From contig PZJY01000001.1 in NCBI GenBank assembly GCA_031472005.1, positions 3,534,001 to 3,598,000 on the forward strand: a stretch of DNA of 64,000 nt, in the 5' to 3' direction. Origin of the DNA: Tetracladium setigerum (Eukaryota; Ascomycota; Leotiomycetes; Helotiales). A program made the translations under genes and the position numbers. Shown piece by piece: positions 25,801-38,166 of the stretch; the first letter of the stretch is position 1; each line of letters begins with the position of its first letter. Below the pieces are notes generated by a model that was not told the origin of the DNA, did no database searches, and saw only the letters and a list, made by a program, of their open reading frames with translations.

Positions 25801-27515
25801 GCGGCGATAAGATCGATGCCGGTGATTTCCTCGGTAATGGTGTGCTCGACCTGGATACGAGGGTTGATCTCGATGAAGTAGTATCGGTTTTGTTGATCAA
25901 CCAAGAACTCAGCAGTACCGGCATTACGGTAGTTGACTGACTTGGCGAGCTTCACGGCATCTGCGAGAAGAGCATCTCGGACGTCCTGTGGAAGATCCTT
26001 GGCAGGTGCCAATTCCACGACCTTTTGATGCCTACGTTGCACGGAGCAATCACGCTCGTACAAGTGGACAATGTTTCCTTCGTTGTCTCCGAGAAGTTGA
26101 ACCTCAATGTGCTTGGGTTTGTCGAGGAAACGCTCGACGAAGACGGTTCCGTTTCCGAAGGCAGACTTTGCCTCGGAGGTTGCGCGGTTGAAGGAATCCT
26201 CCAAGGTCTCTTGCTCTCGGACAACTCGCATACCACGTCCACCACCTCCATATGCAGCCTTGATGATGATGGGGAAACCATACTCATCTGTGAATTTCTT
26301 CACATCCTCGAACTTATCAACGGCGCCGTCTGTTCCCGGAACGACTGGCACGCCAGCCTTGATAGCGAGGGTTCTGGCTGAAACTTTGTCTCCGAGGGAG
26401 TCGATGACTTCTGGGGAGGGTCCGATGAACTGTGCGATTGAGAATTAGTTATGCCTCAACATATTTACAGGGAATTGGGGGGGATAAACGTACAATAAGG
26501 CCAGCCTTCTCAACATTTCGTGCAAACTCGGCGTTCTCAGATAGGAAACCATAACCTGGAAGTACTTAGCAGACTATCCCTCTTATCTATGCATAGCACT
26601 TCAAAATGCTTACCAGGGTGGATCATCTGAACGCCATGTTGCAGAGCAATCTTGATGATTTCGTCACCAGCCAAGTATGCTCCTACAGGTGTGTATTGTC
26701 CTCGTCGTCCGATAACGTATGCTTCGTCGGCCTCTGCAGGAGAAGAGAAAGTGTCAATTAGCGTAGATCCTTGGTGTGTTGTTGAGAGGGAGATAGATTG
26801 GGAGTGAGTGCCAATCATTCATTTACTTACTCTGCCTGTGCATGCTCAATCGATCCTCATAACTGCGGCGAACCCATTGATTAGCCCCGCTTTCCCCAAC
26901 CATTTATTTCCACACGGCCATGCATGGTGGGCATGAATTACCTGAAAACTGCAACAGTCTGCAGCGAGAGTTCGTGGGCCTATTATGGTGGTCAATTAGC
27001 AAATAGTCCCATTGATCCATTCATTCATTACCCATTCGATTCTTCTAATGGAAAATGGGGAAAAGTGACTCACGGTACGGAAAATCTGTCAAATGGAACT
27101 AAGGTCAGCAGCAAGCTCTCGTTTTCCCCCACCATCAGCGAAATCGGCTCAAACATACACGAATAGCTAAAATCAATTGTTAGCCGGCCTTCCCCCCATA
27201 CCAAGAAAAAAGCAATTGCTGCTGTCACAGGGGACGAGGAGGGGAGAAAGTAGTACTTACGAATTTCACCACGATTAGCCACTACAACGTGCAACCAAAA
27301 AGGTCCCAGGTTAGCCACATGTCAATTGCCTCGGTCGGTCGGGCGGACAAGCAGGGGAGGGGAGTGGAGGGGGACTCACCAAGAATCTTCTTTAGCTTCA
27401 TGATACTGCTGTTTGCTCTAATGCGGTGAATGTTCTGTGCCTTGCCGGCCGTGTCGTTGCCCTCCTCAAAGACCTCGCTGTATGCAGCTCCGGGGTCATG
27501 GTGAGAGTCCGACAT
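22839..27515 (-). CDS. pyc: pyruvate carboxylase with a 5' micro-exon array
   Basis: Converts pyruvate, bicarbonate and ATP to oxaloacetate; cytosolic in yeast. The start is MSDSHHDPGAAY at 27515. Exons at the 5' end are 27515-27380, 27281-27261, 27166-27159 (8 nt), 27085-27074 (12 nt), 26979-26942, 26862-26831 and 26733-26614, then larger ones. Joined, the first seven read KILVANRGEIPIRIFRTAHE and on to GQYTPVGAYLAGD, the conserved start of a biotin carboxylase domain. Next come the ATP-grasp part (AAYGGGGRGMRVV), the carboxyltransferase domain (WGGATFDVAMRFLYEDPWDR, HTHDSAGTGVAS) and the biotinyl domain with AMKM at about 23000. The biotin Lys sits just before a final intron, after which EMVISAPHAGKVTHVQIKEG follows. 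No frameshift is needed anywhere in about 1,190 codons. The last stop is at 22841-22839. Confidence 0.95.
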
Positions 27516-28060
27516 TGTCGCCCGATGTCGTCGTTCGTTGGTTCGTTGTTCGTTAGTGTCGCTTCTTTGCTTTGTGTTGTGCTTGCTCGCGATGCTGTTC
27601 TGTTCTGTTCTGTTCAATTGTGTCTGCCCTTGCGATAGTGCGGGGTGAGGTATGTTATGTTCTCGGGGATAAGAATTAGGTTTTTTTTTTGGTTGAAGAG
27701 GAGGAGGACGAGGAAGAGGAGGAGGAGAAAGAAGGTTGGAAAGTTTTCGAGGTCGAGGAAGCTCTGGGTTTATAGGATCTGGCTAAGTGAGGAGGAGCTA
27801 GAGGGTTTGCCCAGAGTCAATTGGTGATTGATGGTTGGTGGTTGATTCACTTCTTCTAACTGGGGGGGCGAGTGAGTGGTTTCAAGGACGTAGGACGGGC
27901 CCGAGCTCTCGGTCGGCACGAAGGAGGGGGGAAGGAGGGAGTGGGGAGGGGCTGTAGCTGTAGCTAGCTTCCTTGGAAGAAGTGAAGACGAGAGACGAGA
28001 GAGATCCAAGACAGAACAAGGGCCGAGCAGCAAAGAGGTAGGACAATGGGATAGATAGAA

Positions 28061-28088
28061 TATATATATATATCTCTCTCTCTCTCTC
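28061..28088. repeat. (TA)n(TC)n compound microsatellite
   Basis: About 13 bases of alternating TA pass directly into about 15 bases of alternating TC. It lies about 550 bases upstream of the pyruvate carboxylase start codon. Confidence 0.9.
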
Positions 28089-30520
28089 CAAGCTTCTCTT
28101 CAATTGACTCACTCCTGGGGGAGGCAATCCCAAGTCTAAATAAACAGTAGGTACTGTACTGTACTGTTCTGTACCTCTGCACAGCTACCAACCTTACCAC
28201 CCACACCCACACCCCTCACCAAGAATGATGAACGATAGATAGCAGGGAGAGCGGCAGGGGTAAAAGCGACCAAAAAAGAATCTGAATCGCACATGCATCA
28301 TTCTTCGGCTTTGGCCAGGGCTGGGCACAAAATCAATCCATTGGCACATTCTCAGCATTACTACTCTCAGCCATCTATCTCAGAACGGTAACAGTTCGTT
28401 CATTTGGTGTTTGTTCATGGTGGGGTTTGCCGACCGAACCCTTTGCCACTAAATAATTCTGGGCGCCGCTGCTGGCTGTTCTGTCTGAAAGCTCTAACGC
28501 AACACGCACGCATCTGCGCTTTTTCTCCTTCTTCCATCCTGCCAATGGCGAGGCCGCGATATGATGTATGTTTGATGCATGCTAGCTAGCTGCTCCGGCA
28601 ATAAGCTCGACTAAGCTTGCATATTGGCTGGTGATGCCCTGCTGCTGGTGGCCCTTGCTCTTCTTTCTCCTGCAATGCAAGAGATGAAAGAAGATCGATG
28701 ATATAGTACCGTATCAAGATTTCATTTCAGATTATGTATGAGATGAGGGAACCGCTGTTTGCTGTTTGGTAAAATTGGAGATCACACGCAAGCATGATAG
28801 ATACCCTTCGAGCCGCCTTTCCCCCCCACCATCATGAAGCTTCCAAGGCTCTTCCAAGAACTCAATCGGTTTTATACCGAAGCTATGGCTTTAACTTGGG
28901 TGAAACGAGTGAATGGTAGGTACGTACGTCCTACTTACTGAATACTGTAAAGTTGTTGTGTAAAACACTTATAATCACAGTCGTAGGCCAATAATGATCC
29001 AAAACCCACACCCAACCAAACCCCACGATACGGCGACATTACTAGTTGGGACGAGCTATGACACGAACAAAGTCTTATGAACATATGCTAATGTCGATCC
29101 CTTAGTCTCACACTTATTAATTCGTAGATCATATTCATACAATACACACCTCTGCTTTCGTTTCTCGGTGCAAAAGGACCCATATCAAAACCCCGAAAGT
29201 ACGGATATCACCTATCCTGTCCTGTCCCGCGAGGCTGTCCTGTCCCTTCGATATCCCCATGCTCGATGCGATGCACAACCCATCCATCCCCCGAGATAGA
29301 GACATGGGTAAATATCAAGCTTCCCTTCTTCCTCGCTCCTCCTCCCCAGTTCACACATTCCCTCGGCTCTCAAAACCTCCCCTACCCTCCTCATCCCGCC
29401 GATGGAGAAACATCACCGTCCTCCAAAAGATAGATGATGAAACATCCCGTATGTTTATCTTCTCTCAACCCAAACATCACCCAAGACTCTCAAGAGAAGG
29501 CAAGGCAAAAAAAAGGCTCTCGCTCTCACACGGACGGACTTGCAACTCCACACCTCATCATCCATCCAGACAGACAGACAAAACCCACCTATCTAATTAC
29601 TGTATCCATCCATCCATTCCTCCATGAATCCCAACTGCTCTGCTCCATTAATTCCCTAATTATTGAACTCGGAAATAATCATCATACTCGGAGTAGTCGT
29701 ACAACATGGAACACAATCCAGACCTCCCTCATACAAAACCAAAAAGAGAGAGAGAGAGAGGGAGACAGAGGTGGATCCAAGATTTGCAGCAGCCAAGCCA
29801 AGCCAAACCCCAAGAAGTTCAATGCTCAGTCACAGATCCATCTGCAATATTTTCACACTCGCTTCTACAGTATTTTCACTCGCTTCTATCTTTCTCTTAT
29901 TTTTTTCCTTCTTATTTCCTTCTTCTTATTTCCAGGAGCAGTCTGTGGCAGTGTGACTGATTGATCTTCTCGGGTCAATCCAAAACCTTCCAATAAAAAA
30001 TAAAATAAAAATTCCTTCGTCCTCACATGGACCGAAAAAGCGTGGGTGACTTTCCCCCCCTTCCCCGCCGACCTCGCTCTCTTTCATCCCACATCCATCA
30101 TCAATCATCATCGAATACCCTCGGCTGCAGGCACACAAACGAGAAAAATCTAGAATTCTAGATGCAGAATCCCAACCTCCAACCCCCAGAAACAAGGCTG
30201 AGAAAGGATGACCAAATTGCATGTGTACTAACTACGCCAGCTAATTAATAAATTCCACCACCACCACGCACCTCGGCGCCGGCGCCGATCATAACCAACA
30301 GTAACCGACGCTGGGGACACACGGACATGACATGGAGCATGGGAAGCATGGGAAACAATGGAAATAATTACTTCAATCCAACACAAAATAGTACAAAAAT
30401 ATCCCCCTCAAGACAAAAGAAAATGGATCCTCCGGAAGACCCCCGAAAAAAAGCCGTTCGGTTCGGCCTCCGTTAAAATAATATGCAGACTTTAAATTTT
30501 TAGTGTGCCCTCAAATTCGT

Positions 30521-30558
30521 ACACTACACTACACTACACTACACTACAACTACACTAC
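30521..30558. repeat. ACACT pentanucleotide repeat
   Basis: Consecutive ACACT units run from 30521 and then degrade into ACAACTACACTAC. It is a short tandem repeat in gene-free DNA, likely length-variable between strains. Confidence 0.9.
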
Positions 30559-30723
30559 CGGACTACCTGTACCGAATACCAAGGGTTGATCTACTCTATC
30601 TTCCCACCGTGTGGCGTTTTTTTTGGTTGACCGACTTTTCAAAAAAAAGACCTCAAGTCAAGTCAGTCATGTCATTCAATTACTTGAACAAACAGCCTTG
30701 CCAAAACTAATCAACGAACGTAT

Positions 30724-30740
30724 GACTGACTGACTGACTG
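30724..30740. repeat. (ACTG)n tetranucleotide repeat
   Basis: Four successive ACTG-type units, in the gene-free region downstream of clathrin heavy chain. Confidence 0.8.
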
Positions 30741-31488
30741 GCTTGCTCTTGGCTGTACTACTCATACGATTTGATAGGACTAACTACTTTTTTTTCATTC
30801 GACAAATACTACTTCGTACTACTACTACTTCTTCTACCAGCCCTACTACTATTAATCACTTCTACTCAAACTTTATATCCCTCATAATACCTTTTCTTTC
30901 TCGGCGCCTTTCCCCACCATTGTTGTGAAGCCTCATGCAAGTCACTGCCGTGTGCATATCTATATCGCTAGCTAGTCATGGGGAAGAGCAATCAATGAAT
31001 CAATCATTGCCAATAATTGTCAATGATAGATGGGGTGATGTGTGGTGAGGTGTGGTGTGAATAGCCCATAGAGGAAGGGAGGAAGGAATCCCGGCCATCA
31101 CTTCGAAAAGTCGGAGTCTTGGACCATGTAATGTCCAGTACGATGCGCAATAATCAATAAATGTGTGTGTAAAGAGCTTTTCATTTCTGAATACACACCA
31201 AAAAAGTAACTTTCTAGTAAAAAAAACGAAAGAGGCAAACGCAAACCCTCCCTATCAACTTACACGCATGCCCACTCAAGGTGAATCTTCCTCCTCCTCC
31301 CCAATAAGCAAGGATATTTTTCCACCCTGAGGAGCATGCAAGCAATACTACTACATGTCATAATGGCAAACTATGAGAAACGTTGAACCCATTGAATGAC
31401 ACCCCGAAAAACGCTGATGAAAAATAAAAGACACCCCATATTCCCCCCATCATTATGTATATCTCAATCATCATACGAGGACGTCAGC

Positions 31489-34400
31489 TCAGAATCCAGA
31501 GTATCCGGTTGGCTGAGGAGCAAATCCATTGGTTTGTCCGAACGCAGCTGGTGATTGACGACCAGTTGGACCGGCAGTAATCATGAGACGATTGCCACCA
31601 AGGATCGGGGTACTTTCCTCGTCCTTTTCTTGTGACTTCTCTCTCAACTTGCGCTCCTCGTTGTCCTTCTTGAGAACCTCGATAGAGGCGCTCTGTTGGG
31701 CAAGGTAATTGATCATGAATGGCATGGTGAAATCGGTCAGGCCATGACGCCACGAGATCTCCATAACGACGTGGATAGGAATCAACTCGTAGCATGCGTA
31801 AAGCATACCAACGTAGCATTCCCGGCTGCCAATATCAACAAACTAAATGAAGGTCAGTAAATGGTTCAAGAAAACGGAAGCAATAAACTTACGTAGCGTA
31901 GCAACTCCTCAACAACCTCTGGCTTACCAGAAGTTGCTGCGGTCTCAATGGCATCCTTAAACAGCTTGTCTTGCTTGGAGAGAGCAATGGATTTCTCCCA
32001 GCGCTTGTTCTTGCGGTAGATGTTGGCCGCAATCTGTCTGAAGAAGACGAGATCGTGTTTTTCTAATCGTTGCGCCAAGTCAACATTGTCGTAGTTGTCG
32101 TAATTCTCAACTGAATCACGAAGAGTTTTGTAGTCCTCCTCCTCAATCAACAAATCATTGATGGCAGTGTTGACAATCTTCTTGTTCTGCGATTGAACGT
32201 TCAAGAGGAAAGGCTTGATGAGAGGAATGTTATCAGACTTCTCGAACATCTTGACAACACGGTTGACGTCAATTCTAGCTGTCAAAGCTTGAAGAAGATC
32301 GGTGATCAGAGATGGCTGCTCCTGCAGGTAGAAGTTGAGGGCCCGATAATAGATTTCCAAGTTAGCAACCTTGACGATGATATCCTTGAAGGAGTGGTGC
32401 TCCCAAGCATCGGCAGCACGCTCCATCATGGCAAGAGCAGCGTTGTCCCATTCGTCGTAATGGCAGTAAAGGAATACAAGCTCTGGCCACAGATGAGCCT
32501 CCTCGCAGGCACGGATCATCTTAGGGATGTTGACACGACCCCAGAACAACTTCAAGTGCTCCATGACACGGTCTGGGTGATATTTGGACAAAGCAACTCC
32601 AAGGGCGGTAAATACTCCCATATGGGCTTTAGAAATAAAGAGTTAGCTTTTGTCTGTCCGTAAAATTGGAGCTCTTGCTCCGACAACATAACCCAGGATA
32701 ATAACTTACCACGCTCGAGACCGAGACCTTGCTCGAGAAGAGCGATGAGCTCATCAAAGTAACCATTTCTCTCATACTGCTTGACCAGACCTTCCAATTC
32801 CTCGGCATCAATAATCAAGTTGAGACCACAGATTTGCGCAAGTCTGAACTCCTTCTTCTCAACACACGCAGCGTTGACTTGCTTCCAGACCTTGATGTTG
32901 TTGGCCTTACGTGCGCACTCAACAGCAGATTGGTAATCCTCAAGATGAACCAGAGTGGTAGCAAGCTTGGCCCAGTTGGAGATGCTGGTGAAAAAGATCT
33001 TTGCGGCTTGGTGGAAGCCTTCAGCGTATGCCTTGTCTCCGGATTCCTCGATGTCAGCAACATTGGTACCCCTCAAGAAGTCTTCCAATTCACTGAGCTT
33101 ATCAGTGCGTGCATATGCGAAAGCCAACGCAGTGTCGATGGGAGGCTCGCGCTTGGTCTTGCGGGCCATGCGGAGATATTGGATAAGATCCTCATCCTTA
33201 CCAGCGTGGGTAGCGATTTCGATGACTTCAGCATAGTTGTTTGGATCATCGGCACGGATGTAAGAAGCGATACCATCGCTAACACGAAGACCATCCAATT
33301 GGGCCTTACCAACTCGGCTCCAAACCTCTGGAAGCTCAACCTTCTCAGCGTACTCTTGAGCACGATCAATGCTGACAACGTGTTCGACGAGAACTGTGGC
33401 TGCACTCGAATGATCCCCAATCTTCTTGTATACTTCAAAGGCCTCCTCGAAGAGACCAACGTTGATACAGATGTTGGCAACATCTGGGGCGTTGTAGCCT
33501 TCCAGTCTGTGAATATAATCCATAACTCGGCTCTTGTCGGCCTTTGTGGCAGTGAGAATGAGCAAGTTTTGAAGACTCTCATTATCGCTGAAAGGAGAGG
33601 GCTCAAGAACAATCTTTTCGAGAAGTTCAATCAACTCTGCAGGCAAATCGGCGGCGAGGAAAGAAGCTACAGCAACAGAGACCTTGTCCGGCTCAGTAGA
33701 CTCTGGAACCGCAGTCGAGATAACCTGGTCGATGACTGAACGTCTGTGCATGTTGTTTTCGCTGAGCACAAAGTTCCACAACTCCCGATCCGATCTCTCG
33801 AGCAGGTATCTAGCTTGAGCCTTGAACATAGAGTTCTCGTTGGTGATATTGACAAGCTCAAGATCGTTCTGTCCTTTGGAATATGCGATAAATGCAAGAT
33901 TTGGGTCTCTCTTCTCGCAGTACTTTCCAATTATAAGAGGATCGTATTGGTCGTTCTCCTTCAAGAACTTCTCAGGGTTGTTGTTAGAGTCGATATAGAT
34001 CTTCGCCAAAGCATTGTAGACTGCTTGCTGCTGGTTGCCGGCAGCCAAAGTAGCTTCGAGGAACGGGAGAAGAATCTTGAGGCGGTTTCGGGACTCAACC
34101 TCAGCGACAAGCTCGTCGATTGGGATAGACGCAGCATTGACGGTTTGAAGAAGGTTCTTGATGATTTTCTCATCACAATCAACATCAAGGAGACCACCAA
34201 CAACAGCAGGTGTTCTAGCTGGGTTGATACGTTGGACGTATGTCTCAATCGATTGGAAATGTTGGTTCTGGTAGAGGTAAAGGACCAAATCGTGAACGAA
34301 GTTGAAACGATCACAAACGATGATCAGTGGAAGTTGCTCAGTTAACTTGGCTTCCTTGAGGAAGTTTTTCACCTTCTCCGGATTGTAGAAATCTAGTGAA

Positions 34401-36983
34401 TAAATTGTTAGTCAATTCAATAAGAAAAAAGAACGAACTTACTGCTGTCTCGTGCAATTCTCTCAACCTCGTTGAACTGTGCCATCTTGGTAGCAGCCTC
34501 GATGTACTTGAAATGAACATCAGGGTCTTCGCTGAGGTTGACAACACTGCCCAGGTAGTAGAAGAGACCTTCGGCTGTCTTGTACTTCTCAAAGAGATCG
34601 ATCAAACGGGTAGGGCCCAACAAATCGGAGTACTTTGTGGCGATCTGAACAACAGCACCAAGGTTTTGACGAATATTCGACTTCAACATTGCGTCAAGAC
34701 AATCAAGGGATTGCTCTAAGGATAGACGGCCGAAGAATGAGCTAAGCCAGTCTTGACTGAAGTTTGGCTGTGCTACAATGTTCACAATCACGCGCTTCAC
34801 GGATTCTTGGTCCTCATAATGCTCCAGAGCTCGTTGTGGTAGACCAGCTTGTTCGCACAATTGTGCAACACGTGCTCGGTCATAATGGGAGAACATGTCG
34901 TTACCAAGAATGGCATCAGCAACTTGAGGAGCATTCATCAGGTTCATCTCAAGAAGGCGGGTTTGCAAATGACCTTGCTCGGGCTTGTTATCCTTGAGAG
35001 CATCGAGGAGGAAAGCAGTGGCTGGTTGAACCATGCCTTGAGCTTGGAAAACGTCGACGACGCGCTCGATATCGATCAAAGAACCACCCTCATGGTTTGC
35101 CAATTGTGTAGCAAATTCGGCTCCCTTCTCTGGGTTGATGCGAACAATGTTCTGAAGCAACGAAGTATAATCTGGTTGGTAACCGGCTTGCGATGCGTAT
35201 GGGAGGATCTTCTCGAATTGTCCTGTCTCGGCAAAAGCTGCAACTACCTTTGCTGGAACGTTTGCGCGTAGATAGATGCTTAGTGCAAGGTTCAAATCGT
35301 GAATGCGAACGATATCACCCAACTCCTCAGAGCAATCCAACTTGTTCTCCTTCATCCACTTCTCGAGGAGATGCTTTCGGTTTTGGGCTAGGACGGGTCG
35401 GACAAGTTCGAGAGTTTCGTGCTTGTTGAGGGTTCCCTTGTCAAGAAGCATACCAAAGTACTGGAGAATTACCGATAATTGACCTGCAACTGCTGGCAAA
35501 GCCTTGAAACGCTCAATTGTTTGTGGGGTTCGCAGAAAGCCGCGAGGCGAGTTTGCAGCAATCTTAGCAGCTTCCGCATAGCTCCCGGAATTCAGAAGTT
35601 GATCAAACTGTTGGGCATACAAATTATCGGCACCTGGAAGACCAGCTCGAGATGCAAGCTTTACAGCAAGACCAGTGTTTGCCGGATTCTGTAGTAGGTA
35701 TTGGATGATGGTAGTGTCGTCCACAGACACGGACAGGACTTGGCCCTTGCGATTTACTCCAATCATACCCGCGGATTCCGAATCTGGCGCAGTAATGAAA
35801 ATGGTTTCGCTGGAAATGCGATTCATGTATATGCAGGTACCGCTCTCTAGATCGTAAAGGTGGATGAAACCGTATTTCGTGGCAAGGTAAATGACACTGT
35901 ACTTCTGCGAAACTTGCATGGCGACTGGGAAGTCATTAACAGCCTCTGGAGGGAAGTAAACATCGACAGCCTTCTTGGGGAAGACTGGATTCGAAGCTTG
36001 GTGATCCACTTCGACGATATGAAGCTTTGCCCCGGTGGCAGTGCGAACAGAGAAGGTGAAGACCTTTGTGTCTGCTGGCGCACCCTCCAATCTTAATGTG
36101 CCGAAAGCTGCTGCGTGTCCTTCGATAGCTTGACTGATGCCACGATCCCGCGAGTATAATTGCATTGCACCGACAACTCGGCCCTGCTGTTGTGTAATAC
36201 CAACGACCACGGTCCACTTTCCGTCCTCGCTGACTCGGTAATTGATGATTTGGCATCCCTAGATGGAACATAAGCAATCCAAATTTGCGACTCGAAAATA
36301 AGTAGAACTCACGGAAAGGTTGGGGTTTCTCTTGAACACCTCAACTGGAGCCGCCTCGTTTGGATCAAACACATTCCAGTGATAGACCGTTGTGTCTGTT
36401 ACCAAACCAATGGTTGTCTCACTGAACCACTTCCAGAACACTACATCCTCGTTCATTGTGGTTGACTTGAGCTTCGCCTTTGCGCCGAGGTCGAATATTT
36501 GGAGTGTCCGGGATTGTGCCTTAAGCGCGATAACCTGCTTCGTCCAGTGCATGATAGCACTATCTGCTTTGATGGGTCTGCGGATGACATTGTTGCCATT
36601 CTTGAGATCGATGATTATGACCTCAGGAGACGCGGCCTCATTCTTCTTTTCTCGTACGCACACGAAGGAGTCCGATTCAAGAGTCTATAGTCTGCCGTCA
36701 GCCCACGATGAAGGAAACAGAGCTGCAAATCTGCAAAACTTACACATGAGTTGAATCCAATTGATGCTGCCTATAGTGATGAATGTCAGCTTGGGTTTGT
36801 TCTACGACTCGAGGGAGCCTGCGCAGCTTCGAGCTTCGTTTTCGGCATATCGGTTTCTTACATCAACACCCAGACTGGTTAACTGCAAGAGCAAGTTAGC
36901 AAGATTGCGATACATCTGCGGATAGGAAGAAGCTTGATACGTACGGTTACCAACTCCTGGAACTTGATGGGTAAAGGTGCCAT
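31489..36983 (-). CDS. CHC1: clathrin heavy chain
   Basis: About 1,680-1,690 residues, the normal length for the family. The start MAPLPIKFQELVT (ATG at 36983) matches the N-terminal beta-propeller; the first exons are very short: 36983-36945 (39 nt), 36882-36862 (21 nt) and 36770-36744 (27 nt), before a larger exon from 36684. Spliced they read LTSLGVDAASIGFNSC then TLESDSFVCVRE. The rest is the propeller (WKWFSETTIGLVTDTTVYHW), linker and the long alpha-solenoid leg of clathrin repeats (HELKxxRxxxDLVLYLY type, for example FVHDLVLYLYQNQHFQSIET). The C-terminus ends GFAPQPTGYSGF. Clathrin heavy chain forms triskelia that coat vesicles at the plasma membrane and trans-Golgi. All exons join without a frameshift, in contrast to several neighbours. 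Confidence 0.96.
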
Positions 36984-38166
36984 GTTGACAGTTGCGCGAG
37001 CGGCGCTGTGAATCTGGCCTGTTCCTCAAAATGCAGCAAATGCTAAAAGAGAACAAAGGAACGTGTCGAGAGTGTTGAAGGAATTAAAGAATGGACCCCG
37101 GAGGAATATGGAGCGTTATTGAAGGGAGGTGTAATTTGGGGATTTGAGTTGCGTAGCTGCCACATCGATCAACAATTACCAGCCAGGAACCTCCAGGATA
37201 CGCTAGTCCAGTAATGGAAATGTTTCTGTCACGTGATGTTCTTGAAATAGGGGCAGCCGTTGACCAAGTGCAAGTTGAACCGCCAAGGGAACGTAAAACG
37301 TAAGCTGGAAGAAATTGAGTAATATTAGGAACCTGAAATCGTCTTTATTATTTGGTCAGTGGCTGTTTATCAACCTCGGGGGAAAAGACTTCAGTTTGTT
37401 TCTAGTTTATCACCCACAAACACTTTCGTTTGCTTTTTCAGAAGCAAGAAACAGAAGCACGAGTGTTGTCAGCAAGACTAGTGCCTTTAAAGCATCATTT
37501 CCACCACTTTGCAACATAACTTATTGAGCTAATGCTGTCTTGTTGGCTTACTCATCTCATCAAAGTCATCGTCGTGCTTCAAGTATCACGTGAATTATTC
37601 TGCTCATACCACCTTCACTCACACGCAACCAACAACTCTTTCTGTCTTCCAGGAAAGTAGCGTAGAAAGAGCTATCTGTAGCACGCAGTCAAGCCTATCA
37701 ATATTTAGCACATTTGGAAATTTCAAAACAAACTTTGGAAATGGAGATATTTGGTCAGTAAAAGAGTTATCTAGCTTTGTAAGGAGGCAACAATCACACG
37801 CTCACAGTCATGGAAAGACTGAAGATGTTTTGGTATGAAACGTATTCTATTGTAGTTCTGCTCCAGAGGTAGCAAAGCTCTGTCTAATTATTTTTTGGGG
37901 AGTCGCCTCCTCCATCCTAGATGCTAACAAGCCATCCCACCATCATACAAATAAGAAAAACAATGCAAAGTATGTAGAGTAGAGTTAACAGCAAACAATG
38001 CCGAACCATCCACTTCTTCCTCGTCTATCCCGTCTACCCGTTGAATATATTAACTAATTTTTTGTGTAAAACACGAATTCCAATTCCGCCCGAAAACTCC
38101 AGGGTATCCGCATGCATCAAACCATCGTCACTCGCTTGCTTATTGGTTGGGAGGAAACACTTATGT
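36984..38166. other. intergenic region upstream of clathrin heavy chain
   Basis: Promoter of clathrin heavy chain and 3' flank of the MFS transporter gene. Two small plus-strand ORFs (around 37315-37840) have no recognisable features and I do not call them. Confidence 0.55.

Larger units (their letters stand above)
27516..31488. other. 4 kb gene-free stretch between pyruvate carboxylase and clathrin
   Basis: No coding region with natural composition is seen on either strand. The DNA is packed with simple repeats: GAG-rich DNA near 27695-27740, (TA)n(TC)n at 28061-28088, (AG)n near 29745-29760, ACACT-type repeats at 30521-30558 and (ACTG)n at 30724-30740. It must include the pyruvate carboxylase promoter and the 3' UTR of clathrin heavy chain. 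A non-coding or small-ORF transcript could be present but the sequence alone does not show one. Confidence 0.6.

Noticed and set aside
29259..29964. Plus-strand ORFs in the 4 kb gene-free stretch
   Set aside because: Three frames over the same bases are open at once, the translations are low-complexity (Pro, Ser, Arg from simple repeats), and no splice or start context supports them.
32193..34345. Long plus-strand ORFs antisense to clathrin heavy chain (up to 336 codons)
   Set aside because: They mirror the codon bias of the clathrin gene, which is intact and conserved on the other strand.
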